A stretch of 64,000 nucleotides of DNA. Origin: Pelosinus fermentans DSM 17108. GTDB taxonomy: Bacteria; Bacillota; Negativicutes; DSM-13327. Shown piece by piece: positions 34,684 through 43,488 of the stretch. Each line of letters starts with the position of its first letter. The first letter of the stretch is position 1. The stretch lies in contig NZ_AKVN02000001.1 of NCBI RefSeq assembly GCF_000271485.2, positions 4,346,501 to 4,410,500 on the forward strand. The letters are read 5' to 3'. The notes under the pieces are model-generated. The model was not told the origin of the DNA. It did not search any database and was given only the letters and a program-made list of their open reading frames with translations. The position numbers and the translations under genes were made by a program.

Positions 34684-34902
34684 TTAAGCCATTTTCTTAG
34701 CTTCATACATTTTAAGAAGCAACATGACGGCAGGTTGATAAAACGTATCATAACTAGTATCCTTATCCGAGGTTTCTTTAACAACCTCAACCTTTTTAGA
34801 TTCATAGTTTTGATACTTTAAATTTACTCTCGATATACTTGTTGAGTAGTGTCCGATAGATACTTTGCCGTCTTGCGTACTTACCTTTGCTACATCTCCC
34901 AT
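34684..34902 (-). CDS. hypothetical protein, 72 aa
   Basis: This short protein begins MGDVAKVSTQDGKVSIGHYS and has mixed charge with a helical end (QPAVMLLLKMYEAKKMA). Its ATG at 34902 has GGGAGG six bases upstream. The family is not recognised. It lies between the serine recombinase and radC on the same strand, a place where element-specific small proteins are common. Confidence 0.55.
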   Translation of the reverse strand: MGDVAKVSTQDGKVSIGHYSTSISRVNLKYQNYESKKVEVVKETSDKDTSYDTFYQPAVMLLLKMYEAKKMA

Positions 34903-35071
34903 AGTGAACCTCCCAAGCAATTCATTTCAATTACTTACAATCAATTATTATTATTACTAATTATTAATATTCTTCTGGTAATAACATCGTTGTATATTTA
35001 GTGCTAGCTATAACCCAAACTCTTACCTGTTACTAACTGGCTATCGTGACAGACCTTGGTGCATGAAACAC

Positions 35072-35671
35072 TCAGATCAACCCCATTTCTTTTAGGCTTA
35101 CATATCCACTTTCGGCGATGATGACATGATCCAATAGTGCAATATCAAGAATCTTACCAGCTTCTACTACTTTCTTGGTAAGCGCAATATCCTCATGGCT
35201 CGGATTAGGGTCACCAGACGGGTGATTATGAACTAGGATCACAGAAGCTGCCAAAAGTTTTACTGCCACAGAAAAGATCTCCCGTGGACTGATGATAGTT
35301 GAATTGATGGTACCTTGACTTAGGGTACGGGTTCCTAAGATACCATTTTTAGTCCCAAGATAGATTGCTCTTATCTGTTCGACTTCGAGATATTTGATAT
35401 CTACCATTGCATCGGCAGCATCTTTGGGTGTTTTAATAGCACTAGGACTGGCATTATTTTCTCTATAAATCCTTTTTGTCAATTCACAAATGTACGTCAG
35501 TTGTTTAGCTTTAATTGGGCCAACACCAGGAATTTTATGCAACTCATCGACATGGAAGTTACGAAACAGGCGAGGTATGCTACCATAGTCAATTATAAGT
35601 TCCTTGACCGCAGAAGGCGGTATTATCGCGCCCAACAACTCCTGATCAGTGAGTCTCTCAGTGGATTTCAT
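35072..35671 (-). CDS. radC: RadC-family JAB-domain protein
   Basis: This 199-residue protein has a helix-hairpin-helix region (IPGVGPIKAKQLTYICELTK) and the JAMM motif HNHPSGDPNPSHED near residue 148, as in RadC. RadC proteins are common on mobile elements; their role in repair is disputed. ATG 35671 lies seven bases from GGAGG and its ATGA overlaps the stop of the 133-aa gene, showing coupling. Confidence 0.85.
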   Translation of the reverse strand: MKSTERLTDQELLGAIIPPSAVKELIIDYGSIPRLFRNFHVDELHKIPGVGPIKAKQLTYICELTKRIYRENNASPSAIKTPKDAADAMVDIKYLEVEQIRAIYLGTKNGILGTRTLSQGTINSTIISPREIFSVAVKLLAASVILVHNHPSGDPNPSHEDIALTKKVVEAGKILDIALLDHVIIAESGYVSLKEMGLI

Positions 35672-36069
35672 GCCCATTCCTCCTCTTCCATTGGTTGATC
35701 CAGTAGCCAAACCATAATTACATCACTTGCGATCGATTCTGGAATTAAGCAGCGACTACAATTCCCATTACCGTGAAGAAAGTATGCCACAAAATAGTTC
35801 ACGTCGCTTAGCACAAGCCTACTTATCCATTCCGGCATCAAAAGCTCCAATGTTTCTGGCAGTCCCAATTCGGCTAGGCTCCTATCTCCAGGCTCCAAAA
35901 TGCCAATGGAACCGTGTTTCTCCAAACCAAATGCTGCTAGTGGTATTTTGGATTTAACGACTGTATGCATTGCTTTGATGCTTCTTTCGAGATATTGGAT
36001 TAGATTAATTGATATACTGCCTGATGCCTCTAGGCAGCGGACATCTGATAAAGTATTAATAATGTACAT
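35668..36069 (-). CDS. hypothetical protein, 133 aa, coupled to radC
   Basis: I do not recognise this protein. It starts MYIINTLSDVRCLEASGSIS and ends in the acidic PMEEEEWA, with HGNGNCSRCLIPESIASDVI in the second half suggesting a small zinc-binding or Cys-containing region. AAGGAGG precedes the ATG. Its stop overlaps the radC start by 4 bases (ATGA), so the two are translated together. It is typical of conserved hypotheticals on plasmids and integrative elements. Confidence 0.6.
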   Translation of the reverse strand: MYIINTLSDVRCLEASGSISINLIQYLERSIKAMHTVVKSKIPLAAFGLEKHGSIGILEPGDRSLAELGLPETLELLMPEWISRLVLSDVNYFVAYFLHGNGNCSRCLIPESIASDVIMVWLLDQPMEEEEWA

Positions 36070-36426
36070 ATACGATCCTCCTTGAATTGTCTAGCAATGC
36101 TGTTGCTAACATATTCAAAGGAATAATATCTACTTCAGATATCAGTTATTACATTTTTATTTTGCGGTTTACAATATTACTTAAGTTAGATTCATAAAGT
36201 GTCACAGAAAAAAGTGTTCTGTGACACTTTATGTCTTAGCAAACGCTTGAAAACCAAGGATTTCTACCTATACTCTTGAATTAGCCAATTTAACAACTTA
36301 CGCTGAATGCCTTGTTTTCATTGACTCACTGCTTTATTTGGTCACAGATATAGAACATCTGTGAATATAGACCACTTATCCCACTTATCCCACTTTTATA
36401 GTAGAGAGATTTGATTTTCTGCCCTT
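36070..36426. other. non-coding stretch with 14-bp perfect hairpin
   Basis: AAAGTGTCACAGAA and TTCTGTGACACTTT at 36196-36230 form a perfect 14-bp stem with a 7-base loop. Next to the integrase end is the tandem CTTATCCCA-CTTATCCCA at about 36377. No gene is seen. The hairpin may be an operator, cruciform or terminator. Confidence 0.55.
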
Positions 36427-37317
36427 TTATATGTGAACATATTGCTCAACAGTTATAGCTGGCGTTGAATGTCCCAGGCTCCTGCTCAAGTGCTTTACTG
36501 GCATACCATTGTTGTGTGCCATTGTAGCATAGGTGTGTCTGAGGTCATGAAATCTGATGATGGGCAGCTTATTATCAATCAAAAGTTTCTTGAACATTTT
36601 GTTAAGAGATGTTGCGTTATACCTTGTTGCGTCATTTTTACAAAATAGTAGCGTATTCACGTCATGGGTTATACCGAATTTTAAAAAGCTATTTTTTTGT
36701 TCTACTAAATGATCTTTGAGCATATTTCCAACTTTTTTTGGCAGTTTAAGAAGTCTTATACTTGAATCGCTTTTAGGAAAATGATCAACATCTGGTGCAG
36801 ATGTACCCTTGTTGACCAGAATTGTATTATGTACAAAATCAATATCTTTCCATTGTAACGAAAGTATTTCTCCGCGTCTTAACCCAACATTTACAGCAAG
36901 AGTTACGGGAATATCCAATTTACTACCTTTCGTCAATGACAAAAGCCTTGTAACTTCTAACTTGCGGTACACTTTTGGAACATAAGGTTTTCTTTTTGGC
37001 AGGACTAAATGATCTGTTATGTTTTCTTTCATTACTCCCATTTTTATTGCAAAATGGAATACCTTTTTTGTGATGCTATAAATATTGCCTATGGTATTGG
37101 GGGAGATTTTTTCCATCTCGATAAGCACAAAGATACTTTGTAATTCTTCTCTGGTAAGCTCATTTAATTTTATGTGACCCACATATTGTAATAAATGCCT
37201 TAATTTCGAAGAGTAGCTTGCATATGTGGCTTTAGAATAATCATGTTTCACTATATACCCGAGCCAACCATTTACCAATTCTAGAAACGTTGAATTGCCA
37301 TTTAGTAATGCATCCAT
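36427..37317 (-). CDS. tyrosine recombinase/integrase
   Basis: This 296-residue protein is a phage-type integrase: an N-terminal SAM-like core-binding domain, then the catalytic domain with Arg in VNVGLRRGEILSLQW, the box FHDLRHTYATMAHN with His-x2-Arg, LGHSTPAIT and the nucleophile Tyr in EQYVHI. The protein stops three residues after the Tyr, shorter than most relatives, so the end could be truncated or simply minimal. ATG 37317 has AAGGAGA upstream. It follows the polymerase gene by 20 bases. It is the best candidate for integration at the ssrA end even though it is 5.5 kb from it. Confidence 0.88.
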   Translation of the reverse strand: MDALLNGNSTFLELVNGWLGYIVKHDYSKATYASYSSKLRHLLQYVGHIKLNELTREELQSIFVLIEMEKISPNTIGNIYSITKKVFHFAIKMGVMKENITDHLVLPKRKPYVPKVYRKLEVTRLLSLTKGSKLDIPVTLAVNVGLRRGEILSLQWKDIDFVHNTILVNKGTSAPDVDHFPKSDSSIRLLKLPKKVGNMLKDHLVEQKNSFLKFGITHDVNTLLFCKNDATRYNATSLNKMFKKLLIDNKLPIIRFHDLRHTYATMAHNNGMPVKHLSRSLGHSTPAITVEQYVHI

Positions 37318-37337
37318 AGTAGTCTCCTTACATCTCT

Positions 37338-39062
37338 TTATTTGTCCGCCCAACTAGCACCAATCGAAATATCCGCAATGATGGGGACTTTTTTAATGTA
37401 GAATGCTCCAGCTTCTTCCATTAATCTTTTTAGTTTTTTGCTTATCGCATCTGCTTGATTTTTTGGTACTTCTAAGACGATTTCATCATGCACAATACAA
37501 ATAAGTTTTACATCATCATTGAGTAAGTTATCATTTAATAGAACCAAGGCTCTCTTCAGAATATCTGCTCCTGTCCCTTGTACACCAGAATTTGCTCTTT
37601 CCGTTATTGGAGGGAGATGTTTCCAAGCCCTGCGTCGATTGCCCATCGTTCTTTCCTCCAATGTACGACGTACATTCAATTCATTGAGTCTATCTGTTAA
37701 ACCTTGATATGTTCTAAAAAATTTATCTACAATACCCGTTACTTCATCTAGTGATAAGTCAACACCATATCCATTTTTAGCATATGCCTGAAAGCCATTG
37801 TAACCCATGCCATACACAAGTCCAAAGTTCATCGCTTTAGCAGATTGACGCTCCTCTTTCGTTACGTCTTCAAGCGACTTTCCATTTATTAAGGCCGCCG
37901 TTTTCTTGTGGATATCTTCATTATTATTAAAGGCTTCGATCATGGTTTTATCATTCGCCATTTCAGCAACTATTCTCAACTCAATCTGAGAATAGTCTGC
38001 GATTATAAATACATTGTTCTTGCTTGCTTGAAAACACGACCTGAATTTATTTTGATGTGGTATTCCTTGCAAATTAGGCGCGGTGCAACTATATCTGCCA
38101 GATGATGTCATATTTTGCTTGTAATTTGAGTGTATCCTTTTTGTCGTAGGATTTATCTCTTTCTGCAAGCTTTCAAATAGTGAGCATCTCTTGTTTATGG
38201 TTCTATAATCCAGTAATTTTTTTACTGCATCATAATCAGCTTGATGTGGTTTTAGTATATCGCTCGCTGTAGACCTTACATCCAATCCCAATGCATTTAA
38301 GGCTTTCAATACCTGTGATGGGCTGTTTAAATTTTTAACACCTGGCAGCATTCCTTGCAACACTGCCTCTAATTCAGCTTTCTCTTCTTCTATGTCGATG
38401 AGCAGCGATAGAACAGAGGAATTTTTCATGTACATGCCGTGGAGCTCCATTTTATAGGTAGGAATTACGACTTGATTTTCTAACATGGCGGTATCATACA
38501 AACATAAGCTTTCTAAAATTTCTTTTTGAGCCACATATATACCAGAGAGTATATATACATCCATTGCGGCATACTTTAGTTGCTGCCTTGAAAGAGCGCC
38601 TGTCCAATTACTTTTTTGATTGGTTTTATCCAACTCAATTTTTAAATATTTAACAGATACATCCTGTAGTGAATACCCGGTCTTTGCTAAACCCGACAGT
38701 ATTACAAGTTCTGCTAACATTGTGTCAAAAATATTGTTACTGATTTTTATTCCATTTACATGTAAGAATTTCAAATCGAACTTTGCATTATGAAATATTT
38801 TTACAGCATTACTTTTTTCCAACACATTGCCTAGTATCACTTTTTCAGCATTGTTTAGCTTAAAAAAGTCAATTATAAGGACTGGCGTATTCGGCATTGC
38901 TATTTGTAGTAGCCTTAACTTTGCACCTTTTAATGGGTCTAACCCTGTTGTTTCTGTGTCGATTGCCAGTAATTCAGCTTGTTCCAGAATCGGTATATAT
39001 CTTGCTATTCTATCAAGGTTATCAACGTACAATATTTCAAATGCCCTTCCATATAAATCCAT
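37338..39062 (-). CDS. family A DNA polymerase with 3'-5' exonuclease domain
   Basis: This 574-residue polymerase keeps all catalytic blocks. The exonuclease has IDTETTG (Asp35, Glu37), FHNAKFDLKFL and YAAMDVY; the polymerase has DYSQIELRIVA (motif A), RQSAKAMNFGLVYGMGYNGF (motif B) and VHDEIVLEVP (motif C). There is no 5' nuclease domain, as in phage rather than chromosomal PolI. ATG 39062 has AAAGGATG upstream. It is between a helicase-type gene and the integrase, so it is inferred to replicate the element. Confidence 0.9.
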   Translation of the reverse strand: MDLYGRAFEILYVDNLDRIARYIPILEQAELLAIDTETTGLDPLKGAKLRLLQIAMPNTPVLIIDFFKLNNAEKVILGNVLEKSNAVKIFHNAKFDLKFLHVNGIKISNNIFDTMLAELVILSGLAKTGYSLQDVSVKYLKIELDKTNQKSNWTGALSRQQLKYAAMDVYILSGIYVAQKEILESLCLYDTAMLENQVVIPTYKMELHGMYMKNSSVLSLLIDIEEEKAELEAVLQGMLPGVKNLNSPSQVLKALNALGLDVRSTASDILKPHQADYDAVKKLLDYRTINKRCSLFESLQKEINPTTKRIHSNYKQNMTSSGRYSCTAPNLQGIPHQNKFRSCFQASKNNVFIIADYSQIELRIVAEMANDKTMIEAFNNNEDIHKKTAALINGKSLEDVTKEERQSAKAMNFGLVYGMGYNGFQAYAKNGYGVDLSLDEVTGIVDKFFRTYQGLTDRLNELNVRRTLEERTMGNRRRAWKHLPPITERANSGVQGTGADILKRALVLLNDNLLNDDVKLICIVHDEIVLEVPKNQADAISKKLKRLMEEAGAFYIKKVPIIADISIGASWADK

Positions 39063-39176
39063 AATATAACACATCCTTTATACCTATTTTTATCTTTTTA
39101 ATTCTGACGAATTAATGTACAATGTACTTAATATGTCTAAGCGTGCGGGAACACGCTTAGACTGTGTTACTTGATT

Positions 39177-41561
39177 TTAGAAGTTTTCAAGTTTCTTTTT
39201 TTCGATTTGGACTACTCTTACTTGAGCTAGTCCAATTTTCTTTTTTGCGAATTGGTGATTGTCATTTTCGGGAAGTTCAGGTGTTACGATATACTTTCTT
39301 TCCCGTAATATTTTCCATAACATACGATCTGTGATACTGAGCATTTCGTCTTTTCTTTTCAGGAATTCTGAGACCCTCGCATAGATGCTCTGAGGTATAA
39401 AATAATAATAATCACTGTCATGATAGCAAATAGTGCTTGTTTTATTTAAATGCAGCGGTTTTAAAATATCAGCAGGCTCAATTTCTTTGGCATCGATAAG
39501 CTCCTTGATGGTAAGCATAAACTTATCTGCAACGTCTTCTGACTGTGCTAATTGGTTCTGTTTTTCAGCTAATTTAATAAATACATCAAATGCAGTTTTG
39601 GAGAACCCAGCAACTTCTTCATCCGTAATAACCTCATAGTCATTTGCGAATTTTAAAAGCGTTGTGAAACCAATCTGAAGATATGCTACGGCTTCTGCAA
39701 ATCTCAGATGTCGATTGGAATCTTGCGCTAGTTCCCTATATTTAAGAAATTCTGGTTTAAATTTGATTTTTTCGTCATTCATGATCTTATCTGCATGCCA
39801 TTCAATGAATACTCGCATCGCTTTGTTCAAATATTCCGTCTTGCTTTGCAACTCAGTAAGAAGCTCTTTATCCACCTCTCCCCTGTATATTTCAATTGAC
39901 ATATGACGGCTATTTGTAGAATGACCTAAAAGCAAATCTTCCGATGTACATACTGCATTCCCACGGGGTTTATACTCCACCGATAGTGACATATTAGACT
40001 TTGCACGCCCCTTACTAATACGGTCGCCATATTTTCTTGTGAGATTTTGAGCTACACCCGTTTTATATCTTGCTTCATTTGGCGAAGAACTTGGATGAAA
40101 ATCATCTACCAAAAAAAGGGAATCTTTACTTAGATACGCCTTTTTCTCTAATGCATTAATAGTGTCAGAAAAAGTAGCAGGTGGTGAAGTAAACTCCCCA
40201 AACAGATTAAGCAATAGGATACTAAGAGCTGTTTTAAAGGAACCACTTTGACCATAAATCCATAATAAATATTTGGGTTCCAGTTGTTCGTGCGATAATT
40301 TTTCTATTGAAATACTTAAGAAAGCATGTGCAATCAGAGGAAACGTGATTTCTGGCTTGGTCAACTTTAGGAAATCAAAGACTACTTTTATTGCTTCTTT
40401 TTCATTAATATCACTATTTCTAAATAAGTAATTAGGAAGTTCGTTGATCTCTGCCACCATATTCTCTACGTCCCCAATAAGTCCATTTGAATATAGGTAA
40501 GACCATCTGTTATTGACCATCTTCCAGCCGAGTTGATAATGAATGATTCTTTCTGGCGCATCCATGGATACCGTCTGGATGAATTCTCTAACCGATCTCA
40601 CTGTAGCTTCATCCATGAGTATCGCTCGATTCCCCCACTGACTTATTACCCATGAGAGGCTATTAAAATCTTTTGCCTCGACGATTATTTCCGGAAGTTG
40701 ATCTGTGGCATTCACGACACCTCTAATCTTGAACTTTCTAATTTGCACTTGACCATCATCAAAAATAAAGCTTTCAGTAATTCTTGCCACGAAATTAGCT
40801 GCTGTGATAATTTTCACGTCATCTTTTTCTTCTTTTTCATAGCAGATTTGACCATTTTCACTCACGAAAAACTTGCTATTCTCAAGATTTTTATTATATG
40901 GCTGTAAAATTTCTGGTAAATCCACGGAAGGTTTATTGCTAAACCCCTCACTAGATTTTGGAGCTGATTTTTTTAGTCTTTTTACAACGCTCTCGACTTC
41001 TTTCTCAAATTTTTGAGTTTTTATATTGTTTTGCTTAAACTCTTCAACGAGCTTTGTATATTCTTGAAGATTATTTACTTTTAAGTCTGCTGCTGCTTCA
41101 AGGAAATCTTCTGAAAGATAAGCGGTAGGATCTGTTTCTAGCCGGATAAAAATCTCTTCCAGTTGTTCCTTATATCTGGATGCGTTTATAAAAGTCTTTA
41201 TTTTACTCTCAGTAATAAGATTTGCCGGTGAATTATTAATATCATTGCTAGAATTTCTAGTGATGAGTTCATGACATTTTTTTATTTGTTCGTCGTTGCA
41301 GCCAAAGGTTTTACAAAGAGTAGGTTTACACTTTTTACTTTTAATTGCTTCAAGTTCACTTTCAAAACCATCGAGAGCAGTTTCGTGAAAACTATACTTC
41401 ACGAACTCTCTTGCTGCTTCATCATACCCAGAGTTTACAAATAGAGTCGCCCAACTAAATTCTAATTTTTCCTCTAAAGTTCCATTTTGATACTTTTCCA
41501 AATCCTTGGTAAATATTTCGCATTTTTGACTTAAGATTTCAAATATTACTGCTGTAGTCAT
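39177..41561 (-). CDS. DUF927-like helicase/primase-type ATPase of the element
   Basis: This 794-residue protein has a Cys-containing N-terminus (CKPTLCKTFGC), a low-complexity helical stretch to about residue 220, and a C-terminal P-loop ATPase with Walker A IYGQSGSFKTAL (435-446) and Walker B-like LFLVDDFHPS. This order resembles DUF927 proteins and P4-like replication initiator helicases, and it sits directly upstream of the element's DNA polymerase. The ATG at 41561 has AGGAGG upstream; longer frames have none. Helicase and priming roles are inferred from context. Confidence 0.7.
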   Translation of the reverse strand: MTTAVIFEILSQKCEIFTKDLEKYQNGTLEEKLEFSWATLFVNSGYDEAAREFVKYSFHETALDGFESELEAIKSKKCKPTLCKTFGCNDEQIKKCHELITRNSSNDINNSPANLITESKIKTFINASRYKEQLEEIFIRLETDPTAYLSEDFLEAAADLKVNNLQEYTKLVEEFKQNNIKTQKFEKEVESVVKRLKKSAPKSSEGFSNKPSVDLPEILQPYNKNLENSKFFVSENGQICYEKEEKDDVKIITAANFVARITESFIFDDGQVQIRKFKIRGVVNATDQLPEIIVEAKDFNSLSWVISQWGNRAILMDEATVRSVREFIQTVSMDAPERIIHYQLGWKMVNNRWSYLYSNGLIGDVENMVAEINELPNYLFRNSDINEKEAIKVVFDFLKLTKPEITFPLIAHAFLSISIEKLSHEQLEPKYLLWIYGQSGSFKTALSILLLNLFGEFTSPPATFSDTINALEKKAYLSKDSLFLVDDFHPSSSPNEARYKTGVAQNLTRKYGDRISKGRAKSNMSLSVEYKPRGNAVCTSEDLLLGHSTNSRHMSIEIYRGEVDKELLTELQSKTEYLNKAMRVFIEWHADKIMNDEKIKFKPEFLKYRELAQDSNRHLRFAEAVAYLQIGFTTLLKFANDYEVITDEEVAGFSKTAFDVFIKLAEKQNQLAQSEDVADKFMLTIKELIDAKEIEPADILKPLHLNKTSTICYHDSDYYYFIPQSIYARVSEFLKRKDEMLSITDRMLWKILRERKYIVTPELPENDNHQFAKKKIGLAQVRVVQIEKKKLENF

Positions 41562-41989
41562 GTTCTGAATCCTCCTGTTATTTTTAATATTATGTATTCC
41601 TAACGAGAAAAACGAAAGTTTTAGCTTCTTAATCAAACTTGCATGACGAACACTCCCCTTCCTTAATTGCTTAATTCCTTCCCAGGAAATTCCCATGTTT
41701 TATTGGGAATTTCCCGCCAACATCGTAAGTATACACCTTGATTTCATCAAGGTAAACAGTTATACTACTATTGGGAAATCCATTTACTCTATAATTCATT
41801 ACGTCATATACAGGCCGTGAATAGCCCTTTTACCTTACTTTTTCATGGGATAGCTATTTTGTCTTTCTTCCTTTAACCTCAGTAACGGTGAGGCTTTCCT
41901 CCTTACTTACAGTTTCTTACTATCCCACTCTATCGAGCGATTTCCCATGAATCAACACTCTATATTTTTTATTTAGGGGGAAATCTTCA
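41562..41989. promoter_or_regulatory. divergent control region with repeated TTCCC boxes
   Basis: The region between the replication operon and the ArgR-like gene holds the perfect 11-bp inverted repeat GGAAATTCCCA (41685-41695)/TGGGAATTTCC (41704-41714). Further boxes are TTGGGAAATCC at about 41770 and GATTTCCCAT at about 41940. A short hairpin, ACCTTGAT/ATCAAGGT, is at 41735-41753. Its place suggests operators for the ArgR-like repressor and possibly the origin of replication. Confidence 0.5.
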
Positions 41990-42562
41990 ATGACAAGCGA
42001 GAAATTCGATCACTCATGCGACGATTCTAATAAACTTGAACGGGAAAATCGACGAAATATAGTCCACGAGCTATTAGCTGAAAATCCAAATCGCAGCTTA
42101 CAAGCGATTTTGGCAGAACTCAACCCCAAACTTAGCTACGTAATAGGCAAATCCACCTTACAACGTGACCTAGTTGCTCTTGGTTATCAAAAAAAAGGAA
42201 CTGCATGGACTTTAACAGACCCAGACGATGAACTATACAACAATCGCGTCAAAAGGCTGAAATCTCTAATTGCAAACCAAACAATAAGCTTGACTAGTCC
42301 TGTTCAACTATTAGCCATTAAGACATACAATGGGACAGGCAGAGCAGTAGCCTCTGCGTTGGAGAGGCTCTTCGTAATGAAAGATCCCTCAAATAAGAAA
42401 TTAACTAAGAATAAGATACTCGGCACAATTTCAGATGAACGCACAGTTCTAGTAGTCATCCCAGATAATAACAAGTTAGCTGCGACGATAGAAGAAATTC
42501 AAACTTTCGCATCCTCCGCTAATGTTAACCTCAATTTCAAAGTTAGCAAAAAAGGAGAGTAA
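41990..42562 (+). CDS. ArgR-like regulator encoded by the mobile element
   Basis: This 190-residue protein has an ArgR/AhrC-type winged helix (RRNIVHELLAENPNRSLQAI and STLQRDLVALGYQKK) and an ArgR-like C-terminal oligomerisation part (IKTYNGTGRAVASALERLF, ILGTISDERTVLVVIPDNN). ArgR hexamers repress arginine genes and also act as accessory factors in XerCD recombination at plasmid cer sites. It lies about 280 bases from ssrA and is divergent from the replication operon. GGGGGAAAT precedes the ATG. Which role applies, and whether arginine is the ligand, is unknown. Confidence 0.75.
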   Translation: MTSEKFDHSCDDSNKLERENRRNIVHELLAENPNRSLQAILAELNPKLSYVIGKSTLQRDLVALGYQKKGTAWTLTDPDDELYNNRVKRLKSLIANQTISLTSPVQLLAIKTYNGTGRAVASALERLFVMKDPSNKKLTKNKILGTISDERTVLVVIPDNNKLAATIEEIQTFASSANVNLNFKVSKKGE

Positions 42563-42600
42563 ATATATTAAATGTATTTAAAATAATACATTTAATATAT
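42563..42600. repeat. 16-bp perfect AT-rich inverted repeat
   Basis: ATATATTAAATGTATT and its exact complement flank a 6-base loop immediately after the ArgR-like stop codon. It is too AT-rich and lacks a T-run for a typical terminator; a cruciform or protein site is possible. Confidence 0.45.
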
Positions 42601-42654
42601 AAATCAACTCACACATACCCACCAATATCGGGGAGTCCATATTATTGAAAACAA

Positions 42655-42698
42655 AAAAAGTAGCTAGTTGCCCTCCATTGGACAACTAGCTACTTTTT
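42655..42698 (+). terminator. terminator after the ArgR-like gene
   Basis: AAAAAGTAGCTAGTTG pairs exactly with CAACTAGCTACTTTTT across a 12-base loop, with TTTTT ending the plus strand and AAAAA on the other side. It should terminate in both directions, insulating the element from ssrA. Confidence 0.8.
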
Positions 42699-42728
42699 CT
42701 ATCACTTAAAAGAAAATGAACCAAATAA

Positions 42729-42743
42729 GTGGAGGCGAGAATC
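42729..42743 (-). repeat. third, degenerate copy of the ssrA 3' end
   Basis: GTGGAGGCGAGAATC matches the ssrA end (GTGGAGGCGAGGAGAATC) with a 3-base deletion. It lies 113 bases from the intact end, beyond the terminator at 42765. It may be an old crossover site left by earlier integration or excision. Confidence 0.5.
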
Positions 42744-42764
42744 CTATTAAAATCAATAAAAAAA

Positions 42765-42800
42765 CCACGATCTCTACCCACGAAGGTAGCAAAATCGCGG
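42765..42800 (-). terminator. current terminator of ssrA
   Basis: CCGCGAT/ATCGTGG plus CTACC/GGTAG forms a hairpin on the minus strand, followed by TTTTTTT (42758-42764). It lies 42 bases after the tmRNA 3' end and was supplied by the element, in place of the original terminator now at 11579. Confidence 0.75.
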
Positions 42801-42841
42801 CTTCCTATTTTCAAATTTTTGTAAAAAAATCCGGATTTACA

Positions 42842-42853
42842 TGGTGGAGGCGA
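42842..42853 (-). repeat. attR-like core of the 31-kb element within ssrA
   Basis: TGGTGGAGGCGA is the complement of the last 12 bases of ssrA and is identical to 11620-11631. It marks the right attachment core, with the intact tmRNA gene on one side and element DNA on the other. Confidence 0.7.
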
Positions 42854-43188
42854 GGAGAATCGAACTCCTGTCCAAAGGCATTACTACATGGGCCTCTCCG
42901 AGCGCATTCTGTACTTTAACATTCGCTCCATTGACGCTTACAGACGAGCTTCGCTGGTGCTATCTCTTTAAAATTTCCCAGTCGGTCCGCGGAGAATTAG
43001 ACCTCAGGTATCCTGCATCGTGACGTCCTATCCTTCTCCGCAGGAGGGGAGACGGTAGAACGTTAGCATTAAGCTGCTAAAGCGTATTCGTTGTTTTCAA
43101 TTATTGTTTTTCCACCGTATTGCGGGCTGATGGAATCCCGGCTCGCTACCCATGCCACAACAACCCCTGTCGAAACCATTACGCCCCC
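42842..43188 (-). ncRNA. ssrA: tmRNA (transfer-messenger RNA)
   Basis: The 347-nt gene begins GGGGGCGTAATGGTTTCGAC, a universal tmRNA start, and ends with the tRNA-like arm GTTCGATTCTCCTCGCC and an encoded CCACCA. The tag reading frame ends ENNEYALAA followed by TAA; the preceding codons read GGKTII, so the tag is close to GGKTIIENNEYALAA, like the AGKT-start tags of Bacillus. The resume codon is not certain. The 3' end is regenerated across a 12-bp core shared with 11620, showing that the 31-kb element used ssrA as its target without breaking the RNA. Confidence 0.95.
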
Positions 43189-43488
43189 GATTTCAACATT
43201 GCATGATAATGACTCGAAAACTATGCGTGTACGCTTCAACACACATAACTCTCCTGTGTATCATTATGTACTTATTATATCATACAATCAATCAATCTAC
43301 CAACTATAAGTATTACCATTTTTATAAGATCATCAGGTTCAGCAATTGTCTTTAATAATAAATTATAAATACTCAATTTTTGAACAAGGCGGAATAGGAT
43401 GTAACAAAATAAAAATTTCTATATCAAGTCTTATATAAACTCGCAGGAAATTACTTTTATAGGCAGGAATATACTACAGAACAAGGAG

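Noticed and set aside
41562..41700. N-terminal extension of the helicase-type gene to 41696
   Set aside because: The ATG at 41561 has AGGAGG; the extension has none and crosses the control region.
42841..43023. Short plus-strand frames in the tmRNA gene
   Set aside because: They are antisense to ssrA.
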